Source of the DNA: Oikopleura dioica
Taxonomy: Eukaryota; Chordata; Appendicularia; Copelata; Oikopleuridae
Direction of reading: 5' to 3'
NCBI GenBank assembly: GCA_907165135.1
Contig: OU015568.1
Span: forward strand, 15,697,208-15,761,207
DNA length: 64,000 bases
Numbering within the stretch: position 1 is the first letter of the stretch; every line of letters starts with the position of its first letter. The notes below the pieces were generated by a model. That model did not search any database. It had not been told where the DNA came from and was given only the letters and a program-made list of their open reading frames with translations. Position numbers and translations under genes: made by a program. Shown here one piece after another: positions 46,631 through 58,223 of this stretch.

Positions 46631-46966
46631 TCATTTACGAGCAAGGCAGCGATAGATAATACTCTCCATTTGTTGAATCAGTTTTTCTGTTGCCCTGTAG
46701 CGTCGTTTCAATCGAGAGAGGACCGTACCATCATTGTTGACTTCCTTGCCATTTCGGCGTCTAGTCCGCTTTCGCTTCTCTGATGCTTGGCTGCATATGA
46801 CTTGGATTCTTTGAGCAAGTGACCTCCTCAGTCGTTTCAGATCATCAAGTTCTTCGAGAAACTCGGGAAGTTTCTTCACATCTTTCTTTTCCGATTTCCA
46901 GTCGAGACGACATGGTTTTCCTTTCACTTTCGTTTTCACAAGTTTCACTTCATAAGCAACGTACAT
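46631..46966 (-). CDS. Small basic helical protein, 111 residues
   Basis: Single open frame with strong coding composition: MYVAYEVKLVKTKVKGKP, then LPEFLEELDDLKRLRRSLA and RLKRRYRATEKLIQQM, ending RCLARK. Two amphipathic helices flank a basic patch (KRKRTRRR) that could serve as a nuclear signal. It lies 3' of CPSF2 on the same strand (about 500 bases downstream) and tail-to-tail with the photolyase. No known domain is recognised; a chromatin or RNA-bound role is only suggested by charge. Confidence 0.6.
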   Translation of the reverse strand: MYVAYEVKLVKTKVKGKPCRLDWKSEKKDVKKLPEFLEELDDLKRLRRSLAQRIQVICSQASEKRKRTRRRNGKEVNNDGTVLSRLKRRYRATEKLIQQMESIIYRCLARK

Positions 46967-47461
46967 TTCTTGTATTTTTGGAGAATGATATGAAGTTTTT
47001 TCAGGTCTCTATTTTATTATCGATATTCTCGAAAATAAAAAAAAAAATACGCTACTGTCCAAAATATCGAAGGTAGTAAAATAGCAAGATATCGATTTTT
47101 TCTCAATAAGATTATGCGTGGCGAATTTGGATATTTATCGGTCAAAAATTTTTGTTCTCCAGCGCCGTTATCAATTTGATTGATGCTCATCAAATGCTGA
47201 TGTAATCAGTTCACAGCTCTTGATCTCGAAGGCGCAGTTTTCAAGTTGAAATGAAACGCTGTCGGCAGAGATCAAGGCTTCAAATAGAAAGAATTAACTA
47301 AAGGAGTATCAGCAATTCTAACCAAAAGCCTTCCTTATTTCTTGATGCTTATAAAGACTCCGGTGGCTTTATCGATAATAAATTTATTTGTGATATTTAT
47401 CTGTGGCAGTGTGAAACTTTTTGAAAGAAAATTTCATGTAAATTGTTCTAATGCACTGTCT
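46967..47461. other. Spacer between CPSF2 and the small basic gene
   Basis: AT-rich, with no exon character. It would hold the CPSF2 3' UTR and a promoter or trans-splice site for the small gene. Confidence 0.35.
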
Positions 47462-50400
47462 TCAAACAATCGCGTAGTTGGCGTAGACTTCCTTTCGGAC
47501 GATGAAGTATTCTTCGGAAAGAGCTCCTTCGACTTGAATCACACCATTCGCACTCTTTTTGATGCTCACTTTTTCGTTGCAAACCAAATTTCCTCCTGAA
47601 ATCCATTTTAAAAAGTAGCCAAGCTATGATTATCCAAGGATTATCCAAGGATAATCAAGCCTTACCGATAAACTCTGCCTGCATGCCCATTTCGATTAGT
47701 TTTGACTTGAGATCTGTAAGCTTTGTATCGTTTATGAAGATAGTGTCGTGTCCACTCGAGTAGGTATTTGAAACAGGCTACAAAACAGTTAAGAACTGAC
47801 GCTTTCTCTCTTTTCTATACCTGTAAAGTCGGAATATCATCGATTTCCAGCTTCCTCGGCTCATCCGACTCTTCCTGCAGCTCAAGTCGACCGCCAAAGT
47901 AGTCAACTCTTCCTCGAATCCTCGCGACTTCGATATCTTTGCTTCCAACACGAACAAAATTCAAGTTGCTCAAAAGAGAATCCTTCAGTTTCAGCTGGTA
48001 GATGAAGCTTTCCTTCGTCGCGTCGATTAATTCGTGATGCTAGAAAAGTGCCCATGACATTCTGATAAATAGAAGAAAGAACTTACCACTGGCATATGAA
48101 TTTTTATTCCCTGGACTCTTGATTTGATATCTTTGATGAGCTTGTCCTTGTACTTTTCTTTCGTGCGGATGAGGATCAATTCTTTGGGCTTGATAGTCGA
48201 CAGGATTTGAAGTTGAGATTCGCCGTCGACTCGTCCTTCGAAATCGATGAATTCGATGTTGCATCTTATTGAAACCTGAAGTTTATTATGAATTATCGGA
48301 TGATAAAGGTAAATGTTACCTGTTCTCGTGATTTGATACACTTGGTCGGCATTTTTTCCTCTTCCTCGGGGGTATCGGCTCTTTTCTTTTTCTTATGATT
48401 AGGATTGTGTCGCCCAAAAGTAACAGACTGTTCTCTTCCAGCTAAATCGTCATTTGAAGGATCACTTTCTGGAATAAGCTCGTGCGTTTTGTAGTCGTCT
48501 GGATTGATAATTTCGCCGTAATCGTCCCATTTAATTCGATTCTCGTTGAAAGGAAACATTGGGAACTTCTCCTTTCGCGCTTTTTTGAAGAAACCGCCTT
48601 CTTTCTTCTGCTGATGATGGGGCATCATGATGTCGTAAATTCGCTTTTTCTGAAATAATCCGTCAAGAAAGGCCTCAAAGAAGAAATTTTACCTTGACGA
48701 TCTTTTTCTTGGCAACAACGTTTTCATTTTCATTATCCGATTCGTCGCTCGACTCTTCCTGCAATCGCTTGATGAGTTTGGCGTGCTTTTCTTGGGGTGC
48801 GCGTCTTTTCTGGCATTTTGAGAAATGCGTCCTTTCTGGCATCGCGTTCTTTCTGGCAGTCGCGTCTTTTCTGGCACTGGAGTCTGATTCATTTTACTCT
48901 GATATTGAGTAGGGTCAACCAAATTTAATATGCTGATATTAATAGCATAAAATCTTTACCTTCAATAGCAACTTGCCACAGGCAAAACTTTTTTATTTGA
49001 TTTAAAAATTTTTATTATCAAAGAAAAAAGTGCTGATAACTTACATAACTTAAAAGATTTTCAGCATTACTTATGATGATCTCATAATTTTTCATTCGAT
49101 TCTAGTGCCAAGAAATTGGTCCTCTCAATCATATTCAAAACTACGGGTACTTCTTCTTGAAGATAATTTCAGAAGGAAATAACAGTTGATTAGATTTGGT
49201 AGACCCTACTTGATATCAGAATTCAATGAATCAGACTTCAGTGCCAGAAAAGACGCGACTGCCAGAAAGAACGCGATGCCAGAAAAGACGCATTTCTCAA
49301 AAATGCCAGAAAAAACGCGCACCCCTTTTCTTGCTCTCTTTGCTTCTCAAATTCTTCCAATTCCGGTCCAACCAGAGGCACCCGCTGCTTCATTTCCAGC
49401 GTAATCGAACTCATGCCTTCGTTTTCGATGATTTTTCGACAAAGAGAGCCTTTGACAGATTTGCTAGACATAATTATCGCGTTTTTCGGGTGACCAGCCA
49501 TCATCGTGAACAGTTCTCGCGAGAAACCAGTGTCCATGTCCATCGGCGTCGCAAGAACTACTTTTGGCTCTGGGATACGAGCAACTTCTTCGATGGACAT
49601 TCTCAATTTCAGCCGCGTAAGGTCGAAGACATTCTCTCTTTTGTGGGTAAACCTGGAGATGATTTTCTCGCTCATCCATTCGATCATTCCTTTCGCTGCT
49701 TCAATCATGCTCGGAGCTACGTTTGAGATCATGACCAGATTGACGCGGGAAAGGTTGAATCGCTCATCGTTCCAGAGTCCTTCCAAGAGAAGAGCCATTT
49801 CTAGCGCTCGGCCGGCGGTATCTGTCGTAATCAGGACGTTTCCGCCCTTGGTAGTGGTGTTTTGAATCCGTCGAACAAGGCGTTCTGTTCTTGTAGCTCG
49901 TCTTTCTTGCTGATAGCCGTAAGTCGAGCAGTCAGTAATCATCAGTGTCGGTTTGTCAAAAGCATCGAGCTGGATTCCGTTCAGATGCGTTTCTCTTTTG
50001 TGATTCGCGTCGACGCAGTAGACGAACTGTTCTTCCTCGTCCTTCACGATCTTCCAGCTGGTTCCGCCGATCATGTGGCCAGCTTGAACTGGAACAATTT
50101 GTAAGCCATAATCTTGCCCTCGTACAGCTTCCGTTTGATTGTGCTTGAGTTGAATTGCCCGGTCGAAAACGGCATCTACGTCGTCGAGGGTGAACATTTC
50201 AAAGTCCTCAACTGCGTTTCTCGCCAAAACCAAGTCGTAGAGAAACATTTGACCCATTTTACAGGTAGGCATCGTCATGTAAACCGGACAAGTGATTCCC
50301 AACTTGCCCAAGTAAGGGAGCATTCCACAGTGAAGAAGATCAGGATGAGAAATTAAAATTGCGTCGATTTGTCGCCCATGTCGCTTTAGTCCATCTTTAA

Positions 50401-50615
50401 ATTCTTGTTAAATTATGTGATGAGTATGGAAGGGCTTACCGATGATTTTTTCGTGGTGCTGCTCGGCCCAGCCGCAGTCGAGAAGAAATTTGAAATCGTC
50501 GATTTGAAGCAAGTGACAGTGAGGAGCTTCATCGTCAAATCCAGATAATGACTGGAAAATTATTTAGCATTTCTATTGAGCTGATTTTTACCTGAAACTT
50601 GACGATAGACGTCAT
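47462..50615 (-). CDS. CPSF2: CPSF2 (CPSF100), cleavage and polyadenylation factor subunit
   Basis: Starts MTSIVKFQ (exon 50615-50592), then [11 protein letters not shown] and [19 protein letters not shown]: the metallo-beta-lactamase fold with a degraded HxHxDH motif, as in CPSF100, so it is catalytically inactive. Next come [29 protein letters not shown] (beta-CASP domain), [33 protein letters not shown] and [16 protein letters not shown], and it ends YANYAIV, as in vertebrate CPSF2. It pairs with CPSF73 in pre-mRNA and histone 3' cleavage. The exon that should read [16 protein letters not shown] is split between EQEK and HAKL by a 530 bp element (48795-49324). Unless this is spliced out, the gene is broken here. 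Other introns are short and GT-AG. Confidence 0.95.
48795..49324. mobile_element. 530 bp inverted-repeat transposon inside CPSF2, with 9 bp target duplication
   Basis: CTTTTCTTG occurs at 48786-48794 and 49325-49333. Between them, about 130-base terminal inverted repeats begin GGGTGCGCGTCTTTTCTGGC and contain four tandem TTTCTGGCA-based subunits of about 19 bases. The AT-rich centre (48920-49190) has no long frame. Removing the element and one duplication rejoins the CPSF2 codons exactly. On the gene strand the only in-frame removal leaving AG at the 3' end starts with GGGTGC, that is a GG-AG intron of 539 bases. Confidence 0.95.
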
Positions 50616-50854
50616 CCCTGAAGATTACTCCTTCTTCCTTATTTTCTCTTTTCAATTTTTCAGGCTTTGACAAATTCTCCTTCTCGTATTGAGCCAATCG
50701 CAGCGCGCGCTTTTTTCAAGAAGCGTTCATTGTAGCGTTGATCTTCTGAAGGAGCACGCTTACTTAGACTTTTCACTCACTTGGACTCACTGAAGACTCA
50801 CAATTGAAAATTAAGGGCTTGCAAAAGTTATTATTATTAAAAAATTTTAATGCA

Positions 50855-51447
50855 TCGACGATTTTCAATAAGGATTTCTGAGTGAAATCCTTACCCCCTT
50901 TTTATTTGCTCATTGAAAAGAGCGTAAAAAGTTATCCCATATTCACCCGGAAAATGATGAAATTTTGGAAAAATGATGTGATGGCACGTGACTGAAGTCC
51001 CAAAAAACTCAAACTTTCCCGCTCGATCATTTTCGACTCGTCTGAGCTAATAAGACTTGTAATAGCTCAAAATGATCGTCTCTGCGAGCTCTTGGTGGAC
51101 ATCAAGTTTTCATCCCTTTTAAACCCTTTTTTTAAATTTCTATTTTTCGAGCAATAGATGAAGGGATGAAAAAGGGTTGAAGAGCGATGAAAATAAGAAG
51201 CCCGCCAAGAGCTCGCCAAGACAATCATTTTGAGCTATTACAAGCTCTTGTATCTCAGACGAGTCGAAAATGCCCGGGCGGGAAAGTTTTGGTACTTTTG
51301 GGACTTCAGTCATGTGCCATGACGCTATTTCTTCGGAAATCTCATCCTTTTCCGGGCAAATCTGCGATAACTTTTTACGCTCTTTTCAATGAGCGAATAA
51401 AAAAGGGGGGTCAGGATTTCACTCAGAAATCCTTATTGAAAATCGTC
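50855..51447. mobile_element. About 590 bp foldback element upstream of CPSF2
   Basis: Two arms of roughly 270 bases are inverted copies at about 85% identity. Outer ends are CGACGATTTTCAATAAGGAT and its inverse; landmarks inside both arms are GAGCGTAAAAAGTTATC, GACTTCAGTCACGTGCCA and AATGATCGTCTCTG-like blocks. The loop is around 51125-51165. There is no coding capacity. It lies between the CPSF2 start (50615) and the ZP gene 3' end (51646). Confidence 0.88.
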
Positions 51448-51645
51448 ATCATTAGTTATTATATTATTGCATTATTAAATTGTATTACTATCATTTCCAT
51501 CATTTCTCGAATATTAATTTTTTTTTAACATTTATAACTGTTTGAACGTAATAAACCTTATTAAGCAAATCAAACAAAAGCAAAGAGTCAGTAAATTTAT
51601 TTCAATCAGGTTTTGGTATTTGAACATGCGATTAGCAATTTGTTA

Positions 51646-53228
51646 TCATTGAAAGAAAAAGAGCAAAGAAAAAAGAGATGTGGACGCAAGTGCAGCTGAT
51701 GCCGAAGCTGAAAGTGATGTACTGGAGACTTCAAATTCGATATCCCTCTCGAACGACTGTGGAGGGCTTCGGTCAGTAGAATTGGTTCTGAGTGATCGAA
51801 CAATTGGAGAATCACCACATCTGTCAGCGTAAATACATCCTTCGTAGTCGTTGCTCTCACAACCGTTGATGCGGCACTCAAGATTCACCTTTGCTTTTCT
51901 GCCTCCGATCGCCTTAGTCAAAATATTATCATGTTTCTAGTTTTCTGGGTTACTTTTGGATAATACAAGGTTTTCCATTGAAGCTGATCGCGTCGAGTGA
52001 ACTCGAAAGAATCATCAAGAACGACGGCTTCAGAAAGACAGCCGTCTTCGATAAAGTTCTCCACGACATGAGTTTTACTTGTATCCTCGGAATTCGTAAA
52101 TGTTAGATTGCACTGCTGCATGAAGGGTCGATATTTGTCATAGCCTACATTTTAGAAATTTTTGAGATGATTTTTTTAAATACCTCCAAGTGTTTCGAAA
52201 TCAAAGAAGAATCCTAATTTGAACTCTTCTTCTGACGCCGGGAGAGAGTTCTCGTTGATTTCATATTTATCTTTTGGGAAAATTAGTTATTTTACCGAAA
52301 ACTAAATTTCAAGCATTACCGCTAATTCTAGCAGTGATCTCAAAGTCGAGTTCATCACTATCCGTCACGGTACCAACTGTAGGAGTCGGTAATATAATTA
52401 CACTATTAACGTCCTCCAATTCGACAGTTTTGAGGGAGCATTTAATGTCCCAGCCGTGACCAACAAAAACAAATTTTTCATCGTCACCGATTCCCTTTTG
52501 ATTGTTATTATTAAATCGTTATGAGAATCTAACCGGTCCAAAAAGAGTGTCAAAACCGACGCCAAAATTGTACACTGTCTCCCCGTCTTGTCTTATTTTC
52601 GAATTTTCAAAAATTCTTTTACATAATGTAAAGTCTTGTTGAAGGAGATAGTCTCATTGAGCTCGAACTCGCACGCGCAAGAATCTCCGTTCTGGAAGAT
52701 ATCCTCCAAATACTCCTCCTTTCGAACTGCTTCTGTAGCCCGATTTATTGTTTCAGTATCAACGATGCAAATTTTTCGATCGTCCTTAAGCACTTTTTAA
52801 ATAAAGTCTTAAAATATTTAACTACAATCACTCTTCCCGGAGGCACTCGTTTTCCTGGAAGCTTGTCAAAGTCCGAAATGTCGAATCGAAAGTTTTCCGC
52901 ATTGAAATCGCAGTCGAGTTTTGACATTGGACCTGGTGTTGGTGGAGGTGTTGGGACAGGAGGAGAGCAGAGGAAGTCATCGCCGGGACAGTCAACTTCG
53001 CATCCGTATCTTTCAAAGCAGTCTGGTGTTGTAAAGCACACGTGTGTAAAAAGATTGCATTCTTGATTACCAGCAGCCTCTCCATCTATTTACCGATAGT
53101 AGGAGTTTGAGAAACATTAACATACCGCATGTGGTCGAAAGTCCAGCATCAGCATAAGCAGCACTACATTTGGTTTTAACACCTTGAGACATTGCTGTCC
53201 CAGCAATTGTTGACAAAAAAAGTTTCAT
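51646..53228 (-). CDS. Secreted or surface ZP-domain protein
   Basis: Exon 1 (53228 down) gives MKLFLSTIAGTAMSQGVK, a weak signal peptide, then KCSAAYADAG. The next exon is Cys-rich (HVCFTTPDCFERYGCEVDC) with a proline linker (PPVPTPPPTPGP). The ZP module follows: CDFNAENFRFDISDF, CIVDTETINRATEAV, CACEFELNETI, GWDIKCSLKTVELED, then the ZP-C half with CLSEAVVLDDSFEFTRRD, VNLECRINGCES and CIYADRCGD. The C-terminus has an RSLR site, possibly furin-like, and ends in a hydrophobic stretch (ALASTSLFSLLFFFQ) that fits a GPI signal or short anchor. ZP proteins polymerise into extracellular coats; in a larvacean, egg coat or house components are candidates (inference). Introns are 30-60 bases; several joints were checked for phase. 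Confidence 0.75.
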
Positions 53229-54478
53229 GTCAGCCTATATCTCGATCGATTGATTTTAGTGGCAACTAAAATTATGAGAGAAAATTATGCAGTCCTGGAT
53301 TTTATATACCATCGGAAGCTTGATTTCTTAGCTGCGGAAGTCTTGATCGGATCTTGAACGCCTCTGGTGGAAACTAAAAGGGAAAATCATCCTACAACCT
53401 TCGGTTTATAATGAAGCAAGGAAAAATAAGAGAAGACAATTCTGACTTCGGAAAAGCGGAAACCAAATACTTATACAATCAACAGATTCAATGAGAACAT
53501 CCTGCCTATTGTAATTTCTCCTGGATAGGAATGCTTATTCTGTACTTTCTGCTAGGAAAGTTGAGAAGTGAAGCATCCAGCAAATTTATTCTTTTGTCGG
53601 GAATAAAATCTTTCCCATCCGGGCTCAGCAGAAAATTTCTTGATCTTTAGTTTTTTTAGTACAAAGGTATTGTTGACATAGCTGGGAAAGTAGTCTTTGA
53701 TTATTTCCCGGGTAATATTCCGGGTCGTATCATTCGTCCCACTTCGTTTCTTTGAGAGCCATTTTGACCCAGCCATTCTTCGAAAAGAAGTGCCTTTGAG
53801 AAAGATAAACTGTTTGACAGAACTTCCGGCGTTTGGAATTACGTGCATTGTTTTGCTGAATGTCGCAGGAGCCGGTGTCTCCTAGAGATTGAAAATTGGC
53901 TGTGAATAAAGTGTCCGGAAGGACATCTGCTCCAGGTCTTAATTTGGTTTTTCAGAGTACAATTAAAATTAGCGTTTGATTCCTATGTTAGGATAAAGAA
54001 CAATTCATTTTCAGCACCCATTCTTGACATGTGGTTTGGTCCATTTGAAGTGAAAAGAAGTTCCGCTTCCCCTCATATCAGGTTTTCCCTTTTTCAATTG
54101 AATTGAATTAATCTAAATTCAATCAACTGTTAATATTTTGAACGAGAGCGAAAACCGTTTCCCACATCCGCTAATAAATTCTTTACCCATGGAAGATAGT
54201 CATGGTCTTTATTGTAGCTAGAATATTCATGGTTCACTTAAATCTAAATGATTTGGCCGTTTCGTGACCACTAATGATCTCAAAAATAGCTGATAAGCAC
54301 TGTGAAGTTCACATGTGTACCCCAAAATTACCTGGTATATTTTGAAAATAATGAATTTGACATCAACTTCGTTGCGTCGAGAGACTTCTAGACGAATTAG
54401 CAGTCATTTTTGGTTACGAACAAACATCAAATATTAGCGATGGTATACAAACGTTGATTTCAATCCGCAAAAATCAAA
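53229..54478. other. Mostly unresolved interval with one possible minus-strand gene
   Basis: AT-rich apart from 53552-53960, described separately. A second short minus-strand stretch near 54020-54090 (MDQTTCQEWVLKMN) looks somewhat coding. The rest shows no exon or repeat. Confidence 0.3.
53552..53960 (-). CDS. Possible gene, reading frame undecided
   Basis: Two minus-strand frames look coding over the same bases. One starts MHVIPNAGSSVKQF and ends FAGCFTSQLS (53848-53552). Another reads ADVLPDTLFTANFQSLGD and then NGWVKMALKETKWDE, a stop, and YDPEYYPGNNQRLL. Without homology I cannot choose, and a frameshift or short intron could combine them. The region may also be a decayed gene. Confidence 0.25.
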
Positions 54479-56579
54479 ATGCCAAGCTTTATCAATGTCA
54501 CTACTTTTACATTTGCAATATGTCTGGCCATGTGTTTCAGCGTCGCCGGAACATCCTTTACAAGAGCTGCTTTTACGACAATCGAGAGATATTTCGGAGT
54601 GAGCTCGACGAAGATTTCTGTTTACGCCAGGAAAGTCATGAATTTTGCCTCAGATGCATTCATTTATTGATCAAAAATGACTCTAAAAAGCTTCAATCAA
54701 ATGGCAGCGATCGTTATTACTCCCGCGGCTGTGCATTTTACCAGAAACATGCATATTCCTCGCATTTTGTATTTCTCTTTTCTCGCAAAGGCAATCGGGT
54801 TCGTCGTTCTTGTCTTGCCATATTTTCTCGGGCCCCGGTATTTCCCCGACGGAGTTGACAAGATCGAAGCAAATGAATCGCTAATCACTGGAAACATCTT
54901 TTGCCAGAACGAGGCTGAAGAAGGAACGACCAGAAATAGCATGGGTTACTGGGAATACTGCATTCCCATTTCAAAAATCATTATCGGCGTTGGCGGCTGT
55001 CTTATCTGGCCCCACTCAATTTCGTTTATCGATAACAACTCCAAACAAGGGCAGTCCTTGGTCCTTTTCGGGTTCAACTTTGTTGGCATCTTGCTTGGCC
55101 CAATGCTTGCTTACAGCTTTGCTAGTTACGTCCTTTCATTGTGGGTTAATTTCACTTATGAATGTGCGCCAGACTGGGTTGATCCCAACGGATCCGACTG
55201 GATCGGAGCGTGGTGGGTCGGCTATGTTATTGCTGCTGCTTCACTGTTGATTTTTTCAACCCCTTTGGCTTTCTTTCCAAGGTCTCTGAAGAACAAAAAT
55301 GAGGATAACAAGGAAGAAAAGGAAGAGATAGATGAGAATTTGGTGCTCAAAGATCACTTTGAAAACGAAGTCGAAAAGACACCAGAGTCCTCCTCCTCTA
55401 TGATTTCAGAAACGAAAGCGCTGTTAAAGAACCCGCTTTTTGTAATGCAAGTTTTAGCCGGAATCGTCAATAGCTGGGCGATGGCGACGAAAGCTACATT
55501 CGGGTAAGAAGAACTTTCAAGCTTTCGAACATGATTTTCAGTCAAAAATACATCGAAATTCAATTCGGTCTCTCCCCAGCTGATGCAGCTCAACTCAAGG
55601 TTTTCTACATTGGCTCGCTTTGTGTCGGATTTTTGGTCGGAGGACTGATTGTCAAAAAACTGAAGCTGAAGCCATTCAACGTAGCAGTGTTCCTTTTTGT
55701 CGTCCAGACATTATATTCGATTACGTTCCTCCTTCTCTGGTCCTTTGAAGGGTGCTCTCCCCAAAGTCCAGATTTGCTCTTTGGATCCAAAGAAGGCCAG
55801 AGCTTGGCGGATTGCGACTGCAGGACAGATAAATTCGTACCTGTTTGCGGTCAAAATATAACAATGGACGGAAAGATTTATGATGAGCTGACGATTTTAT
55901 CTCCTTGCAAAGCAGGCTGTTCAGATGTAGAGCTCACTTATTCGAAAGAAGAAAAAGAGTTCTTCGGCTGCCCAGTCGTTTCGAAAGGAATCGATAATAG
56001 AAAATATCTGGACTGTGCAGTTCCAGTTGAAACTGGCATCTGCGGTGCGGAAGAATGCAAAACAAGAGTGTGGATTTATCTTGCTCTCGTTTGCCTTGGC
56101 ACTTTCTTCTCAGGTAAGACAAAAGTCAATACAGTTTTTAAGGCAAAAACTAAGGAGTTAATGGTTCTCCTGGAACAGTGTTTCTGTTACGATCAGTCGG
56201 AAGCGAGCGCAAACCTTATGCGATGTCTATTCTTGGAACTTGTATGAAGCTTTTTGGATGGCTCCCCGCTCCGATTCTATATGCCAAGCTCTTCGGTAAA
56301 TAACACAATGAAGAAAATAAACGAATTCTGATTCAGATTCGCTTTGTGCAGTGAAAGGATCGCTGGACAACTGCGTCTTTTACGACAATAATTCCGTGAG
56401 GCACTTCTACTTTGGAATTAACGCGGTCATTGCCGTCTTTTATACAGTCATCAACTGCTGCTTTCTTCTCGTTATTTGGAGGAGATATAAATCGAATAAG
56501 GTGAACGCCAAATAATTATTGATTTTGAAAGAACTTTTAGCCGATGTGGGGAGGAATGGACATGGAGAAGCCGTTTTAA
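54479..56579 (+). CDS. Organic anion transporter (OATP/SLCO family)
   Basis: Twelve-span layout of about 610 residues. Exon 1 begins MPSFINVTTFTFAICLAM with TTIERYFGVSSTKIS after span 1. The family signature appears as GSDWIGAWWVGYVI. The large extracellular loop 9-10 has the Kazal-like cysteines (ADCDCRTDKFVPVCGQ, ILSPCKAGCSD, EFFGCPVV). The end reads WRRYKSNK then PMWGGMDMEKPF. Intron 54631-54690 must be GA-AG to keep phase 2; others (for example 56519-56560) are GT-AG. OATPs exchange bulky organic anions, hormones or prostaglandins across the plasma membrane; the substrate is unknown. The N-terminus is short, so there is hardly any cytoplasmic leader. Confidence 0.9.
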
Positions 56580-56745
56580 AAATTACACACTCGTTCGAAA
56601 TAAAAAATATATATTTCCTGTTACTTTAGGGAGAAACTCATTTCTCTCTAGAAGATAGCTTTTCATTGTGCAGAATGAAGGGAAACATTGAGAAATAAGA
56701 GCACAAAGAATATTTTCATTTTTTTTTGAAATTAATCGAGCAGAG

Positions 56746-58018
56746 ATGAAGAAGCTTCACACTCTTCGGACATTAAGCCTAGCAATTGTTTTGTGTCTCT
56801 GTTTCCTTGTAATTTTGCAAACAAAAGTCGCAACTTTGATCGAATTTGAAGAAAATGCACAAGTCCGCAAAATGCGCAAAAATCAGGAGAGCGAAGGCTG
56901 CGAGGGGTTTAAGAAAAACGTTATTTTCGTGAAAACTCATAAAACAGCGTCTTCCAGTGTTCAAAATATTCTTCTACGGTAAGTAAAATGAACAATTATC
57001 ATTTTATGAGTTGAGTAGTTACACAGTCAACCACGGATTGAATCTGGCAATGCCTCGTCACAACGGTGCTCGCTTCTTCAATCCCGAGCCGTTCTCTCCT
57101 GACATGGTCCGGCCATTCTACGACGAGGATGAGCAACCGAATGTCATCGCTAATCACTTGGTCGCCTCTCCTGAGCTCTTCAATTTCATCCCCGATGCCT
57201 TTACTTTTACGATTCTTCGATCAGTTCCAAGCCTTTACGAGTCTACATTTGAGTACTTCAAGACCTCTACTAAAGCCTTCAAAAACGCGGGAAATATTGA
57301 TGCTTTCTATTCAAATCCGAAAGAATTCTATGCTCCAGGAAGTCATTATAATGAATATACTCGAAATCACATGGGAAGGGGCTTAAGAATTCTTTTAATA
57401 TTGGTAAGAGAATCTCGTATTTTTTAATCCCCGAAAAGCCCATGATCTTGGGTTCAAACAAGACTCAGTGGATCCTGTATATTTTCAGAAGTCTGTAGAA
57501 TACATGGAAAGAAGATTTGACCTCGTCCTCATTAGCGACTATTTTCTTGAGAGTATGATCCTCCTGCAAGACAGGCTATGCCTCACGATGGACGAAGTCG
57601 TCACCTTGGTCGTCAACGCTCGGGATAAAAATCGTCTTTATCGCCAACAACAGTTGAAAATATCAAGCGCTGGAATTCTTTCGATCTTTATTTATTCGAC
57701 CATTTCAACTCAACTTTCTGGAAGCAGTTGGAGACAGTTCCTGACTTACAAAAACGCAAAGAAAACCTGAAACAGCGAACTAAAGCGCTAGAAGAGTACT
57801 GTGTCGCTGAGCAAAAAGTGTGCGGCTATTTCGACTCCAGTTGCGGCTGGCAAAAATCTGGTGCCAATATCAAAGGATTCTCTCTGACAGAAGCTGGTGC
57901 GAAGAATCAACTCTGCATAGATCTAACGATGCCGGAACGACCATTCTTGGAGAAAATCGCAAAGTTGCAATGGCCGTTTTGGAAGGCTTTTTATTGGCCA
58001 AGCTTTTTAGAATTTTAA
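56746..58018 (+). CDS. Galactose-3-O-sulfotransferase (Gal3ST family)
   Basis: Type II Golgi enzyme: MKKLHTLRTLSLAIVLCLCF is a short cytoplasmic tail and signal anchor. VIFVKTHKTASSSVQNILLR is the 5'-phosphosulfate-binding loop of PAPS sulfotransferases, in its Gal3ST form. FTFTILRSVPSLYESTFEYF carries the 3'-phosphate-binding Arg/Ser. Later come RNHMAHDLGF, LVLISDYFLESMILL and WNSFDLYLFDHFNSTFW, typical of cerebroside/Gal3ST members. Intron 57375-57438 must be GA-AG to give the conserved RNHMAHDLGF. At 57627-57631 the frame slips: either one A is missing from an A5 run or a 32-base GG-AG intron is used. It transfers sulfate to galactose of glycolipids or glycans. Confidence 0.88.
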
Positions 58019-58223
58019 AACTGTTTTCGCTTTCCTGACCTTGTCTTCTACCAATAAATTTACAAAAACATCTCTGGCTGTATACGATGCCGCCTCCCGG
58101 TCGAGGATTACCTTTTGTACTTTGCTCTGGAATTCACTTTAGTTTGAACAAGGAATCCTGGCTTTCTAGAACGGTGAGAAATCGTCGTCTAAGAAAACCC
58201 ATCAGTCAACCGGAAAGAGCAAA

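Noticed and set aside
48689-48922. 77-codon minus-strand frame ([12 protein letters not shown] repeats)
   Set aside because: Translation of the transposon's tandem subrepeats in the wrong frame, not a gene.
51187-51528. 113-codon plus-strand frame
   Set aside because: It falls within the right arm of the foldback element and lacks coding character.
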